Part shown: in pieces, positions 42,790-53,168 of the stretch | Position numbering within the stretch: position 1 is the stretch's first letter | Layout: each line of letters opens with the position of its first letter | Assembly (NCBI RefSeq): GCF_003610295.1 | Contig: NZ_RAPV01000001.1 | Coordinates: 3,534,001 to 3,598,000 of the forward strand | Source: Paraburkholderia sp. BL23I1N1 | GTDB lineage: Bacteria > Pseudomonadota > Gammaproteobacteria > Burkholderiales > Burkholderiaceae | Length of the DNA: 64,000 nucleotides | Direction: 5' to 3' | Made by a program: the position numbers and the translations under genes | The notes under the pieces: generated by a model | Told to the model about the DNA's origin: nothing | Seen by the model: only the letters and a program-made list of their open reading frames with translations | The model's database searches: none

Positions 42790-44772
42790 ATGGAATTTCT
42801 CTCTTTGCGCCGCGCCAGCGTTGGCGCCCGGCTTGCCGTGCTGTCGTGCATGCTGGTTGCATTGATTTTCGCTGCCTTTACGTGGGCGCTCACGCGCAGC
42901 GCCAGCAAGCAGGTCAGCGATCAGGTGCTCGAACGCATCGCCGATAAGGACCGCTCGATCGCCGCCATGATCGCGCTGTTCGACAAGGCGCTCTCGACCG
43001 AAGTCGATCGCTCGATGTCACTGTTTGCGAGCTTCCTCCCCACCAGCTACACGCTCGACGACAGCCAGAAAGTCGACGTCAACGGCGTCGCCACGCCGAC
43101 TATCAAGGCCGGCGACAAAGTCCTGAACATGGACTTCTCCATTCCCGACCAGTTTCTCGAACGCAGCGGCGCGGTGGCTACTGTGTTCGCGCGTAGCGGA
43201 GACGATTTCGTCCGCGTGACGACTTCGCTGAAGAAACAGGACGGCTCGCGCGCGATCGGCACGCTGCTCGACCGCAAGGCGCCCGCTTATGCGCTGATCC
43301 TGGCGAACAAATCCTATACGGGACTTGCCGCGCTCTTCGGCAAACGGCTGATTACGCAATACCGGCCGATTACGGACGCGAGCGGTCGCGTGATCGGCGC
43401 GCTGTTCGTCGGCGTGAACGTGGACAAGGAAATCCAGTCGGTCGAAGACGGCATCAGCAAGCTGAAAATCGGCGACAGCGGCTACTACTTCGTGGTCAAC
43501 GCCTCGAAGGGCGCGGATCGCGGCAAGCTGATCGTGCATCCTGCTGCCGCCGGCCAGAACGCGGACAACGCGAACGCGCCGTATCAGCAAATGCTCGACA
43601 TGAAGGAAGGCCAGCTCGAATTCAACTCCGCCGATGCGACGCTCGGCGAGCACAACGCGCGTGACAAGTTCGTGTCCTTCATCACCGTGCCGGAATGGCA
43701 ATGGCTGGTGGGCGGCGTCGCACCGCGCGACGAAGTGATGGCCGACGTCGTCACAACGCGCGATACATTCCTGGCGATCGGCTTCGCGCTGGTCGGTGCG
43801 TTCGCGATCGTTTTCCTGATCGCCGTGCGCCGCCTCGTGAGCCGTCCGCTCGATGAAGCCGCCAAGGCGTCCGAGCGCTTCGCCTCGGGCGATCTGAGCG
43901 TGCGCGTGGCAAAGAGCAGCAACGGTGCGAACGTGCGTGCCGACGAAATCGGCCGCTTGATGCGGTCGATCGACGGCATCGGCGAAGGCCTTGCGCGCAT
44001 TGTTTCGCAGGTGCGCAATGCGTCGACGGATATGTCGGAAGGGACCGAAAAAATTGCCGCCGGCAGCGGTAATATCGCCGCGCGAATCGCCACGCAGGCG
44101 AGCAGCCTCGAAGAAACCGCGGCCAGCATGGAACAGATCACGTCGACCGTACAGCAGAACGCCGACCATGCTGCACAGGCCAACACGCTCGTCACGAATG
44201 CCGCGGACGCCGCGCTCGAAGGCGGCCGCGCCGTCGAACGCGTGGTCTCGACGATGGGCGAGATCAGCCGCTCGTCGCAAAAGATCGCCGAGATCACCAG
44301 CGTGATCGAAGGCATCTCGTTCCAGACCAATATTCTCGCGCTGAACGCGGCCGTCGAAGCGGCGCGCGCCGGCGAGCATGGCCGGGGCTTTGCGGTGGTG
44401 GCCTCGGAAGTGCGCGCGCTGGCGCAGCGCAGCGCGGCTTCGGTGAAGGAGATCGAGAGCCTGATCGCCGCCTCCACGGCGACCGTTCAGAGCGGCTTCC
44501 GGATCGCTGAAGAGGCCAGCTCGACGATGCAAGGCATCGTTCACCAGGTGGGCCAGGTGCGCGCGATCATGGCGGAGATCAGCGTTGCGTCACGCGAGCA
44601 ATCGGGCGGCATCGAGCAGGTCAACCTTGCCGTCACGCAGATCGGCGAGGCGACCCAGCAGAATGCGACGATTGTCGGCGAGGCGGAACTCGCGGCGGCC
44701 GAGTTGCGCGATCACGCGGCGCGGCTTGCGCAGGTGGTTAGCGTGTTCAAGCTGGAAGCGGGGCGGGATTAA
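42790..44772 (+). CDS. Methyl-accepting chemotaxis protein with Cache-type sensor domain
   Basis: A 660-aa chemoreceptor. TM1 is at about 18-36, followed by a large periplasmic Cache_3/Cache_2-like sensor (about 40-320). TM2 is at about 330-350, then a HAMP linker and a cytoplasmic signalling domain with the hairpin tip [34 protein letters not shown] (tip near residue 515). There is no C-terminal CheR-tether pentapeptide. Cache-type sensors of this kind often bind amino or organic acids; the ligand is unknown. The frame could also begin at 42739, but the ATG at 42790 fits the family start better. Confidence 0.93.
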   Translation: MEFLSLRRASVGARLAVLSCMLVALIFAAFTWALTRSASKQVSDQVLERIADKDRSIAAMIALFDKALSTEVDRSMSLFASFLPTSYTLDDSQKVDVNGVATPTIKAGDKVLNMDFSIPDQFLERSGAVATVFARSGDDFVRVTTSLKKQDGSRAIGTLLDRKAPAYALILANKSYTGLAALFGKRLITQYRPITDASGRVIGALFVGVNVDKEIQSVEDGISKLKIGDSGYYFVVNASKGADRGKLIVHPAAAGQNADNANAPYQQMLDMKEGQLEFNSADATLGEHNARDKFVSFITVPEWQWLVGGVAPRDEVMADVVTTRDTFLAIGFALVGAFAIVFLIAVRRLVSRPLDEAAKASERFASGDLSVRVAKSSNGANVRADEIGRLMRSIDGIGEGLARIVSQVRNASTDMSEGTEKIAAGSGNIAARIATQASSLEETAASMEQITSTVQQNADHAAQANTLVTNAADAALEGGRAVERVVSTMGEISRSSQKIAEITSVIEGISFQTNILALNAAVEAARAGEHGRGFAVVASEVRALAQRSAASVKEIESLIAASTATVQSGFRIAEEASSTMQGIVHQVGQVRAIMAEISVASREQSGGIEQVNLAVTQIGEATQQNATIVGEAELAAAELRDHAARLAQVVSVFKLEAGRD

Positions 44773-44826
44773 AGTGTTTTTTAACGGCGCGGCGCGTCTT
44801 GCCGCGTCGTGTGTCGTGCGCCGTCA

Positions 44827-45480
44827 TTAAAACTCCACGTCCAGCTCGTCGATCTCTTCCACTTCCTGCTGCGCGTCCGCGATCCACTGCTGCATTTCAG
44901 GCAACGCCATGATGCGCTGCCCATAGTCGACAATCTCCGGATCCAGCTTGACGTCGTAGGTCACGAAACGCGTCACCACCGGCGCGTACATTGCATCCGC
45001 CGCGCTGCGCTCGCCGAACAGAAACGGGCCGCCGTACTGCTTCAGGCACTCGCTCCAGATCGTCACGATGCGGTCGATATCCGATTGCGCCCGCGCCCAC
45101 ACTTTGAAGCCCGGGAAATGCGCTTTCAGATTCATCGGCAATGCCGAGCGTAGCGAAGCGAAACCCGAATGCATCTCACCGCAGATCGAGCGGCAATGCG
45201 CTCGCGCGCGAATGTCTTTCGGCAACAGCGCCGCTTCCGGTTTCACCTCGTTCAGATATTCGGCAATCGCCAGGGTGTCCCAGATCTTGATGCCGTCATG
45301 AAAGAGACACGGCACCAGAATCGACGGCGACAGCAACAGTAATTCGGCGCGTGCGGCGGGATCGTCGATCGGCATCACGATCTCTTCGAACGGCAGGCCG
45401 CTGAACTTCGTCAGCAGCCAGCCGCGCAGCGACCACGACGAATAGTTCTTGCTGCTGATGGTGAGCGTGGTATTCGCCAT
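44827..45480 (-). CDS. Glutathione S-transferase family protein
   Basis: A 217-aa GST with an N-terminal thioredoxin-like domain (TLTISSKNYSSWSLRGWLL, with Ser/Tyr residues where glutathione is activated) and an all-helical C-terminal domain. The SPSILVPCLFHDG cis-proline segment lies near residues 51-63. GGAGG lies before the ATG at 45480. It is divergent from phaZ. The physiological substrate is unknown. Confidence 0.9.
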   Translation of the reverse strand: MANTTLTISSKNYSSWSLRGWLLTKFSGLPFEEIVMPIDDPAARAELLLLSPSILVPCLFHDGIKIWDTLAIAEYLNEVKPEAALLPKDIRARAHCRSICGEMHSGFASLRSALPMNLKAHFPGFKVWARAQSDIDRIVTIWSECLKQYGGPFLFGERSAADAMYAPVVTRFVTYDVKLDPEIVDYGQRIMALPEMQQWIADAQQEVEEIDELDVEF

Positions 45481-45700
45481 ACGATTCTCCTCCAGATGAG
45501 GCGTTCCGCCGACGCCTGACGATGCGCATGCATCGTTGCCATGCGCGGGCGCACCAAAGCGCGGCAAATTCGGCCCGTTCCCATGACTCGCGCAAATGCT
45601 ATGCCAACGTGCAGTGACGGTTGCGTCAGTGCGACCGCATGATTGGCACATGACTTGCCTCTATTCGGGTTCCTTCCTTTCCTGCACTCGTGCGAAGGTT

Positions 45701-47158
45701 ATGAACCTGTTCGCATATCCCACATACCAGGCTTTCGCCGACATGATGCTGCCGATGCGGCACGGCGCTGCGCTGGTGAATCATTCGCTCGACGCGTGGC
45801 CCGCGTTTGGCGAGACGTCGCATGGACGCTCGATCCGCGCGGCCTGCGAGTTGCTGACGCTCGCCGGACTTACGCCCGTCAGGCCGCCATTCGACATCGA
45901 AAGCTTGGTGACGGAAGGCAAATCCGTCCGGATCGTCGAGGAAGTGGCCGCGCACACGCCGTTCTGTTCGCTGTTGCATTTTCGTAAGGATGCCTCCCTT
46001 TCGCAACCGCAGCCGCGCGTGCTGGTGATCGCGCCCATGTCCGGCCACTTCGCGACGCTGCTGCGCGGCACCGTACGCACGATGCTGGCCGAGCACGACG
46101 TCTACGTCACCGATTGGCACAACCCGCGCGACGTGCCGCTGAGCCAGGGTCGTTTCGGCTTCGACGAATTCGTGCGGCACGTGATCGACTTCACCGAGAC
46201 AATCGGGCCGGGCGCGCATCTGCTGGCGGTGTGTCAGCCGACTGTCGCCGCGTTGGCCGCGGTCGCCCTCATGGCCGCCGATGACAACCCCGCGCAGCCC
46301 GCCAGCATGACGTTGATGGCGGGCCCGCTGGATACGCGCATCAACCCGACGCGCGTCAACGAACTGGCCAAAAGCAAGCCGATCGAGTGGTTCGAGCAGA
46401 ACCTGATCAGCGCGGTGCCGTTCGGTTTTGCGGGCGCGCACCGTCGCGTGTATCCCGGCTTCGTGCAACTGACCGCGTTTATGTCGATGAACCTTAACCG
46501 CCATCTCGACTCGTTCGAGACCATGCATTACGAGCGCGCCAAAGGCGATCCGGCGAAGGCCGACACGATCCGCACTTTCTACGAAGAATACTTCGCGACG
46601 ATGGATCTGACGGCCGATTTCTATCTTGAGACCGTCGATACGGTTTTTCAGCGGCATGCCTTGCCGTTGCATGAGCTCGAGGTGGAGGGGCGGCTTGTGG
46701 AGCCGTCAAAGATTCGCCGTACTGCGCTGCTGACCGTGGAAGGCGAAAAGGACGATATCTGCGCAGTCGGGCAGACGCTCGCCGCGCAGGATATGTGCGA
46801 CAAGTTGAGGCCTTATCTGAAGACGCATCATGTGCAAACTGGAGTGGGGCACTATGGCGTGTTCAATGGGCATCGGTGGGAGCGGCAGATTTATCCGCGC
46901 GTGCGGGCCGTGATCTACGACAACGAGCCGCGTGCGGTGCTGGTGAGTTCGCGGGCACGCACGATTCAGCCGGTGGCGGTGGCTGCGGCGGTGGCTTCCG
47001 AGGTGACAGCGGCAGCGCCGGCCGCGGCGGCGGTCGATGTCGAGATCGAAACCGGCGTGACGACTACCGCGTCGAACGAAGCCGCCGGTTCCGGCTCCTC
47101 CGCCAAACCTCAGCAGGCGTCACGATCGCCTCGCCGACGGCCACCCGCGACGCAATAG
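45701..47158 (+). CDS. phaZ: Intracellular polyhydroxybutyrate depolymerase
   Basis: Degrades stored PHB granules. The ATG at 45701 gives 485 aa. The alpha/beta-hydrolase-like catalytic triad is visible: Cys near residue 178 in LLAVCQPTVA, Asp in VEGEKDDICAVG and His in GVGHYGVFNGHRW. Cys in place of Ser is the known feature of PhaZ1-type intracellular depolymerases. The last 60 residues are an Ala/Ser/Pro/Arg-rich tail absent from the core family. GAAGG lies before the ATG. Confidence 0.92.
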   Translation: MNLFAYPTYQAFADMMLPMRHGAALVNHSLDAWPAFGETSHGRSIRAACELLTLAGLTPVRPPFDIESLVTEGKSVRIVEEVAAHTPFCSLLHFRKDASLSQPQPRVLVIAPMSGHFATLLRGTVRTMLAEHDVYVTDWHNPRDVPLSQGRFGFDEFVRHVIDFTETIGPGAHLLAVCQPTVAALAAVALMAADDNPAQPASMTLMAGPLDTRINPTRVNELAKSKPIEWFEQNLISAVPFGFAGAHRRVYPGFVQLTAFMSMNLNRHLDSFETMHYERAKGDPAKADTIRTFYEEYFATMDLTADFYLETVDTVFQRHALPLHELEVEGRLVEPSKIRRTALLTVEGEKDDICAVGQTLAAQDMCDKLRPYLKTHHVQTGVGHYGVFNGHRWERQIYPRVRAVIYDNEPRAVLVSSRARTIQPVAVAAAVASEVTAAAPAAAAVDVEIETGVTTTASNEAAGSGSSAKPQQASRSPRRRPPATQ

Positions 47159-47168
47159 CGAGTCCGAG

Positions 47169-47603
47169 TCAAGCCGCGGCGTTCTTCCACGGCTGCACCG
47201 CCGGCACTTCGCACGGACCTTCGACTTCGATCGATTTGAAATCGGCCGGCGACACGATTTCGATGTACTCCATATCTTCTGAGTAATCGAACAGATAGTG
47301 GACGATGCCCGGCGCCTGATGCACGCAATCGCCGGCGGCGACGAGCGTTTCCTTGTCGCCGTACATGAAGCGCGCCCAGCCTTTCAACATGATCACAATG
47401 TGGAAATCGGCCTCATGACGGTGCCAACCGGTGCCTTGCTCTGGTGCGTGATTCGCCTTGACGAGTTGCGCGAGCACCTTGCCGCCGGTTGCCTGCGCAA
47501 TGCCTAAATCACGGTAGAGAAAAAAGTCGCGTAGTCCCTGATCCACGTAGGACGTGTCTTGCGGACGGACATGGCTGAACTGCGTGGCGAATTCGGTGGA
47601 CAT
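47169..47603 (-). CDS. Cupin-domain protein
   Basis: A 144-aa single-domain cupin. The first motif GTGWHRHEADFHIVIMLKG and the second AAGDCVHQAPGIVHYLF give the expected His/Glu metal ligands (about residues 58-64 and 98-105). GAGGAG lies before the ATG at 47603. It ends 11 bp from the converging phaZ gene. Function is unknown; such proteins may be small dioxygenases, isomerases or sensors. Confidence 0.85.
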   Translation of the reverse strand: MSTEFATQFSHVRPQDTSYVDQGLRDFFLYRDLGIAQATGGKVLAQLVKANHAPEQGTGWHRHEADFHIVIMLKGWARFMYGDKETLVAAGDCVHQAPGIVHYLFDYSEDMEYIEIVSPADFKSIEVEGPCEVPAVQPWKNAAA

Positions 47604-47712
47604 GATCGCGCTCCTCTTGAGTGAGCCGGCAGTTGAAAACGACGCGTTGGCGCGTCGGTTGCAAGCATCAAGCGGGCCAGTTTGTGGGGGCTTTGCGCTG
47701 CGGAAAGAACCG

Positions 47713-48324
47713 CTATGCGGTCGGGCGGAACATCTGGAACATCTCACCGATTCCCGCGTAATCCGCGCGATAGCCGGCACGCATGATCGGCTGCGCTGCG
47801 TGCGTGTCGAACAGGCCGTCTTTCAGATAAGCCTCGTTGATATGGACGCCGACCACTTGCCCAAGCGACAGGTAGTTGTCCATCGGCTTGCCTTCAAGGG
47901 TATGCAAACGCACCACTTGCAGCAACTTGCATTCGAGCGCGGCCGGCGATTCGGCGACGTGCGGCACGGCTACGTTGCGACCCGGCGCGGGTGTGAGGCC
48001 GGCGAGTTCGAATTCGTCGATGTGCGGTGGGACCGGCGCTGACGAGCGGTTCATCTGTTCGGCGAGCGGCCTGGAGGCGAGATTCCAGACGAATTCGCCG
48101 GTAGCCTCGATGTTGGCGATGCTGTCTTTACGGCCTTCGCTGCAGAAGCCGATGATCGGCGGGAAGCTGGCGAACGCGCCGAAGAAGCTGTAGGGCGCGA
48201 GGTTCAGCGTGCCGTCGGTGGCGCGTGAGGAAATCCAGCCGATCAGGCGCGGAGCGACGATGGCCTTGAACGGGTCGTGCGGGAGGCCGTGACCGGCAGC
48301 GGGGTCGTAGAAGTAGTGGGGCAT
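47713..48324 (-). CDS. Flavin reductase-like FMN-binding protein
   Basis: A 203-aa split-barrel flavin-binding protein of the DIM6/NTAB group. FMN-contacting segments are RLIGWISSRATDGTLNLAPYSFFGAF (about 26-51) and TGEFVWNLASRPLAEQMN (about 75-92). It lies upstream of the cupin gene on the same strand (109-bp spacer) and may be transcribed with it. The substrate is unknown. Confidence 0.85.
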   Translation of the reverse strand: MPHYFYDPAAGHGLPHDPFKAIVAPRLIGWISSRATDGTLNLAPYSFFGAFASFPPIIGFCSEGRKDSIANIEATGEFVWNLASRPLAEQMNRSSAPVPPHIDEFELAGLTPAPGRNVAVPHVAESPAALECKLLQVVRLHTLEGKPMDNYLSLGQVVGVHINEAYLKDGLFDTHAAQPIMRAGYRADYAGIGEMFQMFRPTA

Positions 48325-48483
48325 GGTTTGTGTTGGGGTTTGCGGGTGAGGCGGGAGGTATTTATACCGCAGAGTGGCTGGGGCTGCTTGGGGCGGGATT
48401 GAAGGGAGCTGCTGTTATTTGGCCTTTCCGTGGATTCCGGTTGATCGGTTGGCTTCGCGTTCCCTCTTAACAGGCTTTAGACT

Positions 48484-48503
48484 GAATGGCACTTACTTAA
48501 GCC
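48484..48503. repeat. Left terminal inverted repeat of the IS
   Basis: 20 bp, perfectly complementary to 49990-50009; overlaps the transposase stop codon. Confidence 0.93.
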
Positions 48504-49873
48504 CGTGGAGCGTGCCCATATTTTTGGACGCGCTCACGTGCGATGTGACGAGGCTCTTTCAGCCATGGGTAGGACTTCAGTCTTCGTTTTCGCATCCGTG
48601 GTTCGATGCGACCGGGGCGACTCCCGACGCAAGACTGCGCGATCAGGTTGAACAGGAGACCCGGGTCGTGGGTTGCGGTCAGACCTCGGGCCAGCCATTC
48701 AGTCCATAGCTGCGCGGTGTGTTTGAAACTCAGTGTTCGCGGATCGGTGGCATGGTGGCTCGCGGCCTGAGCCATCAGCAGCCGAATCACGTTGTAGGCC
48801 AGCAGATGGACCCAGATCTCCTTCTCGTTCATGTGGGCAGTCTGGCAATGCAGTACGTCCATACCCATCGTCGTCTTGATGTTACGTAGATCCAGTTCCA
48901 CGTTCCAGCGCCTGGCGTACAACTGCGAGAGGTCCTGTTTGCTGGTCTTGCGTGCATCAAGCATCGTGGTGACCAGCACCCGGTGATGCAGCCTGGACTC
49001 GCGCACCATCAGTTCATCGGGGAAGGCCTGGTACTGCTCACGCGTCATCCAGTCGGGACGCTGCCGGGGTTTGGGCCACGTCACAATGTGATCGCGCATG
49101 CCCAGGGACCGGCCTCGCCGAAAGTCGGTGCGGCGCGCCCCATGCTGTTCCATCACGATATCCACTCCGGCGGCGATCATTGAGGCCATCAGAAAGTAGT
49201 GGCAGTACAAGGCATCGGCGACGATCACATCACCTTTGCGAAACGTGGCTTGCAGCATGCGAAACGCCGTCAGCTCCCCGCCGCCTTTGCCCGCGTACGT
49301 TCCGATACCCGCCTCCAGCACTGCGCCGCTTGCCAGACAGATCACCGCAACCAGATAGGCTAACGGAAATCCCACTCCTTCGGCCTGAGCACTGGACTGC
49401 GCGAAGCGGGCCTGGTTCGACGGCGTATCGGGCATCGGGATCCCTGTACCGTCAACCAGCTTGACCGGGCGCCCGCGCCACTTCCAGGCCGCTCTGGCCT
49501 GCTGGTGCAGTTGACGTCCTGTCTCGCGCGTCAACTCCCGCACCATCGTCAGCGGCAGTCTCTGGCGAGCGCGGCAGTAGCCTCCCGTACGCACACTCAT
49601 GGGCCGCAGCCCGTCGGCAGCTCGCTGCGCGGCGCACCCGTTGACGGCCTTCTGACAGGAGGCGTCCTCTTCCAGCGCCTGGCGCATGAACATCGACAGT
49701 GTCACCGTCGGCGGATACAGCCGTTCCCGATGTTCTGGCAAATGCGCTTCCGTTATGTCCAACAGCCCGGGGCTCGTCAGTATGTTGAAGTAGTCAACCG
49801 CCTGGGCCCTGCACGCCCGGCTTTGAACGCCGCCTCGTGTTTGCCTCTGATGACTTCGTGCATTACGATCCAT
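48497..49873 (-). CDS. IS4-family transposase
   Basis: DDE transposase, 458 aa from the ATG at 49873; starts at 49921 or 49951 are also open. The first Asp is in LVDGTGIPMPDTP and the second in VIVADALYCHYF. The family signature Y-(2)-R-(3)-E-(6)-K is intact in YARRWNVELDLRNIK. An N-terminal SMFMRQALEEDASC helical domain precedes the catalytic part. There are no frameshifts or internal stops, so the element is potentially active. Confidence 0.93.
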   Translation of the reverse strand: MDRNARSHQRQTRGGVQSRACRAQAVDYFNILTSPGLLDITEAHLPEHRERLYPPTVTLSMFMRQALEEDASCQKAVNGCAAQRAADGLRPMSVRTGGYCRARQRLPLTMVRELTRETGRQLHQQARAAWKWRGRPVKLVDGTGIPMPDTPSNQARFAQSSAQAEGVGFPLAYLVAVICLASGAVLEAGIGTYAGKGGGELTAFRMLQATFRKGDVIVADALYCHYFLMASMIAAGVDIVMEQHGARRTDFRRGRSLGMRDHIVTWPKPRQRPDWMTREQYQAFPDELMVRESRLHHRVLVTTMLDARKTSKQDLSQLYARRWNVELDLRNIKTTMGMDVLHCQTAHMNEKEIWVHLLAYNVIRLLMAQAASHHATDPRTLSFKHTAQLWTEWLARGLTATHDPGLLFNLIAQSCVGSRPGRIEPRMRKRRLKSYPWLKEPRHIARERVQKYGHAPRA

Positions 49874-49989
49874 GGGGGCCGGTCCTTGGAATGAGACGGG
49901 TGTTTGCCTGGTAACAACCATCCTATCAATCCCTGGATCAGCCCCCTCCATTTCTCTTCAAGCACTTACCCGCGTCTTCTCCTCCATGC

Positions 49990-50009
49990 AGGCTTAAGTA
50001 AGTGCCATT
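49990..50009. repeat. Right terminal inverted repeat of the IS
   Basis: 20 bp, perfectly complementary to 48484-48503; joins directly to the haemagglutinin remnant. Confidence 0.93.
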
Positions 50010-51929
50010 CGACTTAAGGGTGATGTTGTTGTTCGCCTGGATCACGCCGCCGCAGGCCTGCACGTTGCTCGACGAACTCGAACTACAAAAGAAGAAACAG
50101 GTTCGATGAAACGACGCCTGGCCAGTGAAGATGCCCTGCGTCAGCAACTGAACGCGCGCCGTGATCGAAATCGATCCGCCGACGGTTGGGTTCTTCGGAT
50201 CGATTTGCGCGAGAATCGTGCCGCCGATGTTGTGAACGTTCTGCGCTGCAATGGTCACGTTGCCGACGTTGGCGCTCAAGTAGGAGAGCTTGTCCGGATC
50301 GGCAAGCGCGCCGTAGTCGATGTTGAAACCGTCGTCGCGATGTTCGACGAAAATCAGGCGCCAACTGCGGTCCGAATAGCTGACCGGCGCGCCGCCGTTC
50401 ACACCGGCCGAATGATCGACGATATTGTCGACGTCGCCGCCCGCGATGATCGACAGGTTCTGGTTCGACAGCATGCGTGCATCCTGATTCGTCACGGAGC
50501 CACCGGCCGTCACCGACACATCGCCGTTCGCGCCGTACACGACGCCGAGCTGGCCCGTGGGTGTCGACTGGTTCAGCACATTGCCGGTGGCTTTCAGCGT
50601 CACTGCGCCAAGCGACGCCGTATCGAGCGTGTTCTTCTGCTCGCCTTGTATCAGCGAGCCGATGTTGGTGATATCGCCGGTGCTGGTCAACACCACACCG
50701 CTGGTGGTCCAAGCGATCACCGATTGTGCGGTCGCGTCCTGCGCCAATGCGATGCCCGCGCCGCTCACGTCGATACCGGCATTGGCGAGCAGGCTGCTGC
50801 CCGTCAGGTTGACGGCGCCGCTCGCGCTCAAGGTCGCCGCACCGCTGTTCGCCTTCAGCTTGGTGTCCGACAACGTCAAACTGTCCTGCACCTGCAGATC
50901 GAGATTGTTCTGCGCCGTCAGCGACGTATTGGAGAACTGCACGGCTCCGTTCGACGACAGCGTGAAATCGCCAAGCGACGCGTTCATCGGCCCGGCACTG
51001 CGCACGCCCGGGCCTTTGTCGGTGACGATCAGCTGCACGCGGCCGCTCGTCAGACTGCCGGCGGCGATGATGTCGATCGCGAATGAGCTGGCCGTAGCCG
51101 CGCTGGTGGACGGGCTCAGCGTGAGCCAGTCGTTGCTGTTGTCGTTCGGCGAAACCGCCGTGTTCAGCGTGACATTGCTGTTACCGGCCACAGCGCGCAC
51201 GTAGGCGGTCTGCGACGTGAAACCGTTGGTCAGCGGCCCGTTGATCTGAACATTCTTCGCGATCAGATCGAGGCCGATCAACGCACTCGCCAATCCCTGC
51301 GGCCCGACGACGATCGTCCTGGTGCTGGTGTCGAGCACGATGTCCCGCTCAGGAATCCCCGCTACCGGAATGGTGTCCTTGAAACTGACGCGTCCGGTGG
51401 TCAACGCGACACGGCCCGTATTGACGAATGAACCACCATTAACCGTAATGCCGTTCGGATTCGCCAATACCACATTCGCACGTGAGCCGAGCACATCGAT
51501 TCGACCGCTAATAATGCTAGGATTGGTACTTGTTACCTGACTGACAATCGTTCTGGCATTAATACCGACGTTATTCAGTGAAGCGCCGGCCGCGTCTACA
51601 TTGAAACTGCTATAGGTATTATTCGAAACACCGGCTACTGTCGGCGCGATATTGACTGTCTGATGGCCATTCGCCGCAGTTGAAACTGTCGTTGCGGTTC
51701 CGCCGTCAATAGCAATGCCCGCCGCACTCGCACCTAAGGGCGCGGCGGCCAGCCATACAACAATCAGCTTTACTCGATGGTGTTGCGGACGCAGCTTCCC
51801 GTGGCCCGCACACCTACCCCGTGCGTTCCGAAACATTCTTGTTTTCACGCAACTTTCCGTTGCGGGCTCTCGATCGGTTTGGTCTTTCCCGCGCGGCTTT
51901 TTATGGAGCCGCGTCTTTCGTATGATCAA
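50010..51929 (-). pseudogene. Truncated filamentous-haemagglutinin-type TpsA protein
   Basis: N-terminal 640 residues of a two-partner-secretion exoprotein. After a signal segment (VKLIVVWLAAAPLGASAAG) comes the TPS secretion domain with NVVLANPNGITVNGGSFVNTG, including the hallmark NPNG, then beta-helix repeats. At ITLKS the frame runs into the insertion sequence and ends 24 codons later. Removing the IS with one GACT copy gives a stop six codons on, so the usual long C-terminal body is absent either way. No TpsB transporter or immunity gene is nearby. The start may be 51929 or the ATG at 51836. Confidence 0.85.
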
Positions 51930-52106
51930 TAACGGCGGCGATCGAGAGTTCTTTAGGGTTATTTATGAGTTTTTTATCGCACCGATATTACATTTTCAAT
52001 TTTACAGAAAGACATTTGAAATTATTTTATCTATATATTATTCATTTCAAATGCCTGACTATTTTAATTGCATAATCCGGTTCAAGCGGGATGCGTGCGA
52101 CTGCCA
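51930..52106. other. AT-rich spacer upstream of the haemagglutinin remnant
   Basis: Unlike the rest of the window this 177-bp stretch is strongly AT-rich, with ATTATTTTATCTATATATTA near 52020-52040 and several near-consensus -10 sequences. It is the likely promoter region of the haemagglutinin gene and a candidate for H-NS-type silencing; no gene is seen. Confidence 0.6.
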
Positions 52107-53021
52107 TTAACCACGACTAATCACCCGCTTGCGGCCTTCCTTGACTCGCGCCAAATGCGCCGCGTCCCATTCATAGAAACCAGCGCCGCTGCGCACGCCG
52201 ACGCGTCCCGCGTTGACCTGCGCACGGAGCAGATCGAGCACGTCTTCGTCTTTAGCGAGTTCCGGCATCAGATGCGTGGAGATGTCGAGGAAAGTGTCGA
52301 GCCCGCCCAGGTCCGCGCCCTCGAGCGGCCCGACAATCCCCCACCGGCGCCCCAACGACGCCTTCATGACCCGATCGACCACGTCCGGCGTCGCCGCCCC
52401 TGAGCGCACGATGTTCAGCGCCTCGCGCAGCACCGCGAACTGCAACCGGTTGCCGACAAAACCCGGAATCGCCTTCGCCAATACTACGGGCTCCATACCA
52501 ATCGTACCCATCAATGCGGCGGTCTGCTCAGTCACTTCCGGCGCGGTCGCGGTACCCGGCACAACTTCGACAAGCGGGATCATGTGTGGCGGATTCCAGA
52601 AATGCGCGATCAGAAAGCGCTCCTTCGCGCGCAACGGGGCAACCAGTTGATCGGGCGGAAAACCGCTGGTGTTGCTCGCGAGAATCGCATCATCCGCCAT
52701 CAATCCGGCTAGCGACGCATACAGGCGATGCTTCAATTCGAGCACCTCGGGAATCGCTTCGATCACGAATTGCGCCGACGCCATGACCTCAAGCTGCGCA
52801 TGCGTCTCGATGCGCGCGAGCGCTGCCTGTTTGGCAGCATGGTCGATGCGTCCGGCGTCGATCAGTTCGTCGAGCACCGCTTCTGCCTTCGGCACAACGC
52901 TCGCGAGGCGCGCCGGGTCGACGTCGTGAACGATCGTCCGGTGCCCATGCAATGCGCTTTGCGTCGCAATGCCGACGCCCATCAATCCCGTGCCCACTAC
53001 GCCTATGACTGCCTTGTCCAC
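52107..53021 (-). CDS. 3-Hydroxyacyl-CoA dehydrogenase family protein
   Basis: A 304-aa NAD-dependent dehydrogenase. The nucleotide-binding motif is VIGVVGTGLMGVGIA at the N-terminus. The catalytic His is in HFWNPPHMIPLVEVV near residue 141, with NTSG near 117. The C-terminal helical dimerisation domain begins at GFVGNRLQFAVLREAL. It resembles 3-hydroxybutyryl-CoA dehydrogenase and also carnitine or lambda-crystallin-type dehydrogenases, so the substrate is uncertain. It converges with nothing and is followed by the AT-rich spacer. Confidence 0.9.
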   Translation of the reverse strand: MDKAVIGVVGTGLMGVGIATQSALHGHRTIVHDVDPARLASVVPKAEAVLDELIDAGRIDHAAKQAALARIETHAQLEVMASAQFVIEAIPEVLELKHRLYASLAGLMADDAILASNTSGFPPDQLVAPLRAKERFLIAHFWNPPHMIPLVEVVPGTATAPEVTEQTAALMGTIGMEPVVLAKAIPGFVGNRLQFAVLREALNIVRSGAATPDVVDRVMKASLGRRWGIVGPLEGADLGGLDTFLDISTHLMPELAKDEDVLDLLRAQVNAGRVGVRSGAGFYEWDAAHLARVKEGRKRVISRG

Positions 53022-53093
53022 GCCGCTCTCCGCTGCCGTCGATGAAAGCGTTCAAGCATAGCGCAGCACACCGTTTTCCAAGACCGAACATGA

Positions 53094-53129
53094 CAAAGCC
53101 GGTCTTCCGTGAGGAAGGACCGGCTTTGC
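53094..53129. terminator. Bidirectional-type hairpin
   Basis: CAAAGCCGGTCTTCC pairs with GGAAGGACCGGCTTTG apart from one bulged base, with a 4-nt loop. It lies between the dehydrogenase start and the stop of the His-rich protein gene, and most probably ends the latter transcript on the minus strand. Confidence 0.75.
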
Positions 53130-53168
53130 GGACTTCACGCCGCGACCTGCGGCGCCGTCATTCACGCA

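Larger units (their letters stand above)
48484..50009 (-). mobile_element. IS4-family insertion sequence, 1526 bp
   Basis: Bounded by perfect 20-bp inverted repeats, GAATGGCACTTACTTAAGCC at 48484-48503 and its exact complement at 49990-50009. It contains one transposase gene whose stop codon lies inside the left repeat. Both ends are flanked by GACT (48480-48483 and 50010-50013), a probable 4-bp target duplication; at that length chance cannot be excluded. It abuts the truncated haemagglutinin gene. I cannot name the ISfinder element without a search. Confidence 0.93.

Noticed and set aside
48325..48483. Possible remainder of the haemagglutinin gene on the other side of the IS
   Set aside because: The continuing frame stops within six codons and the rest looks like the flavin reductase upstream region.
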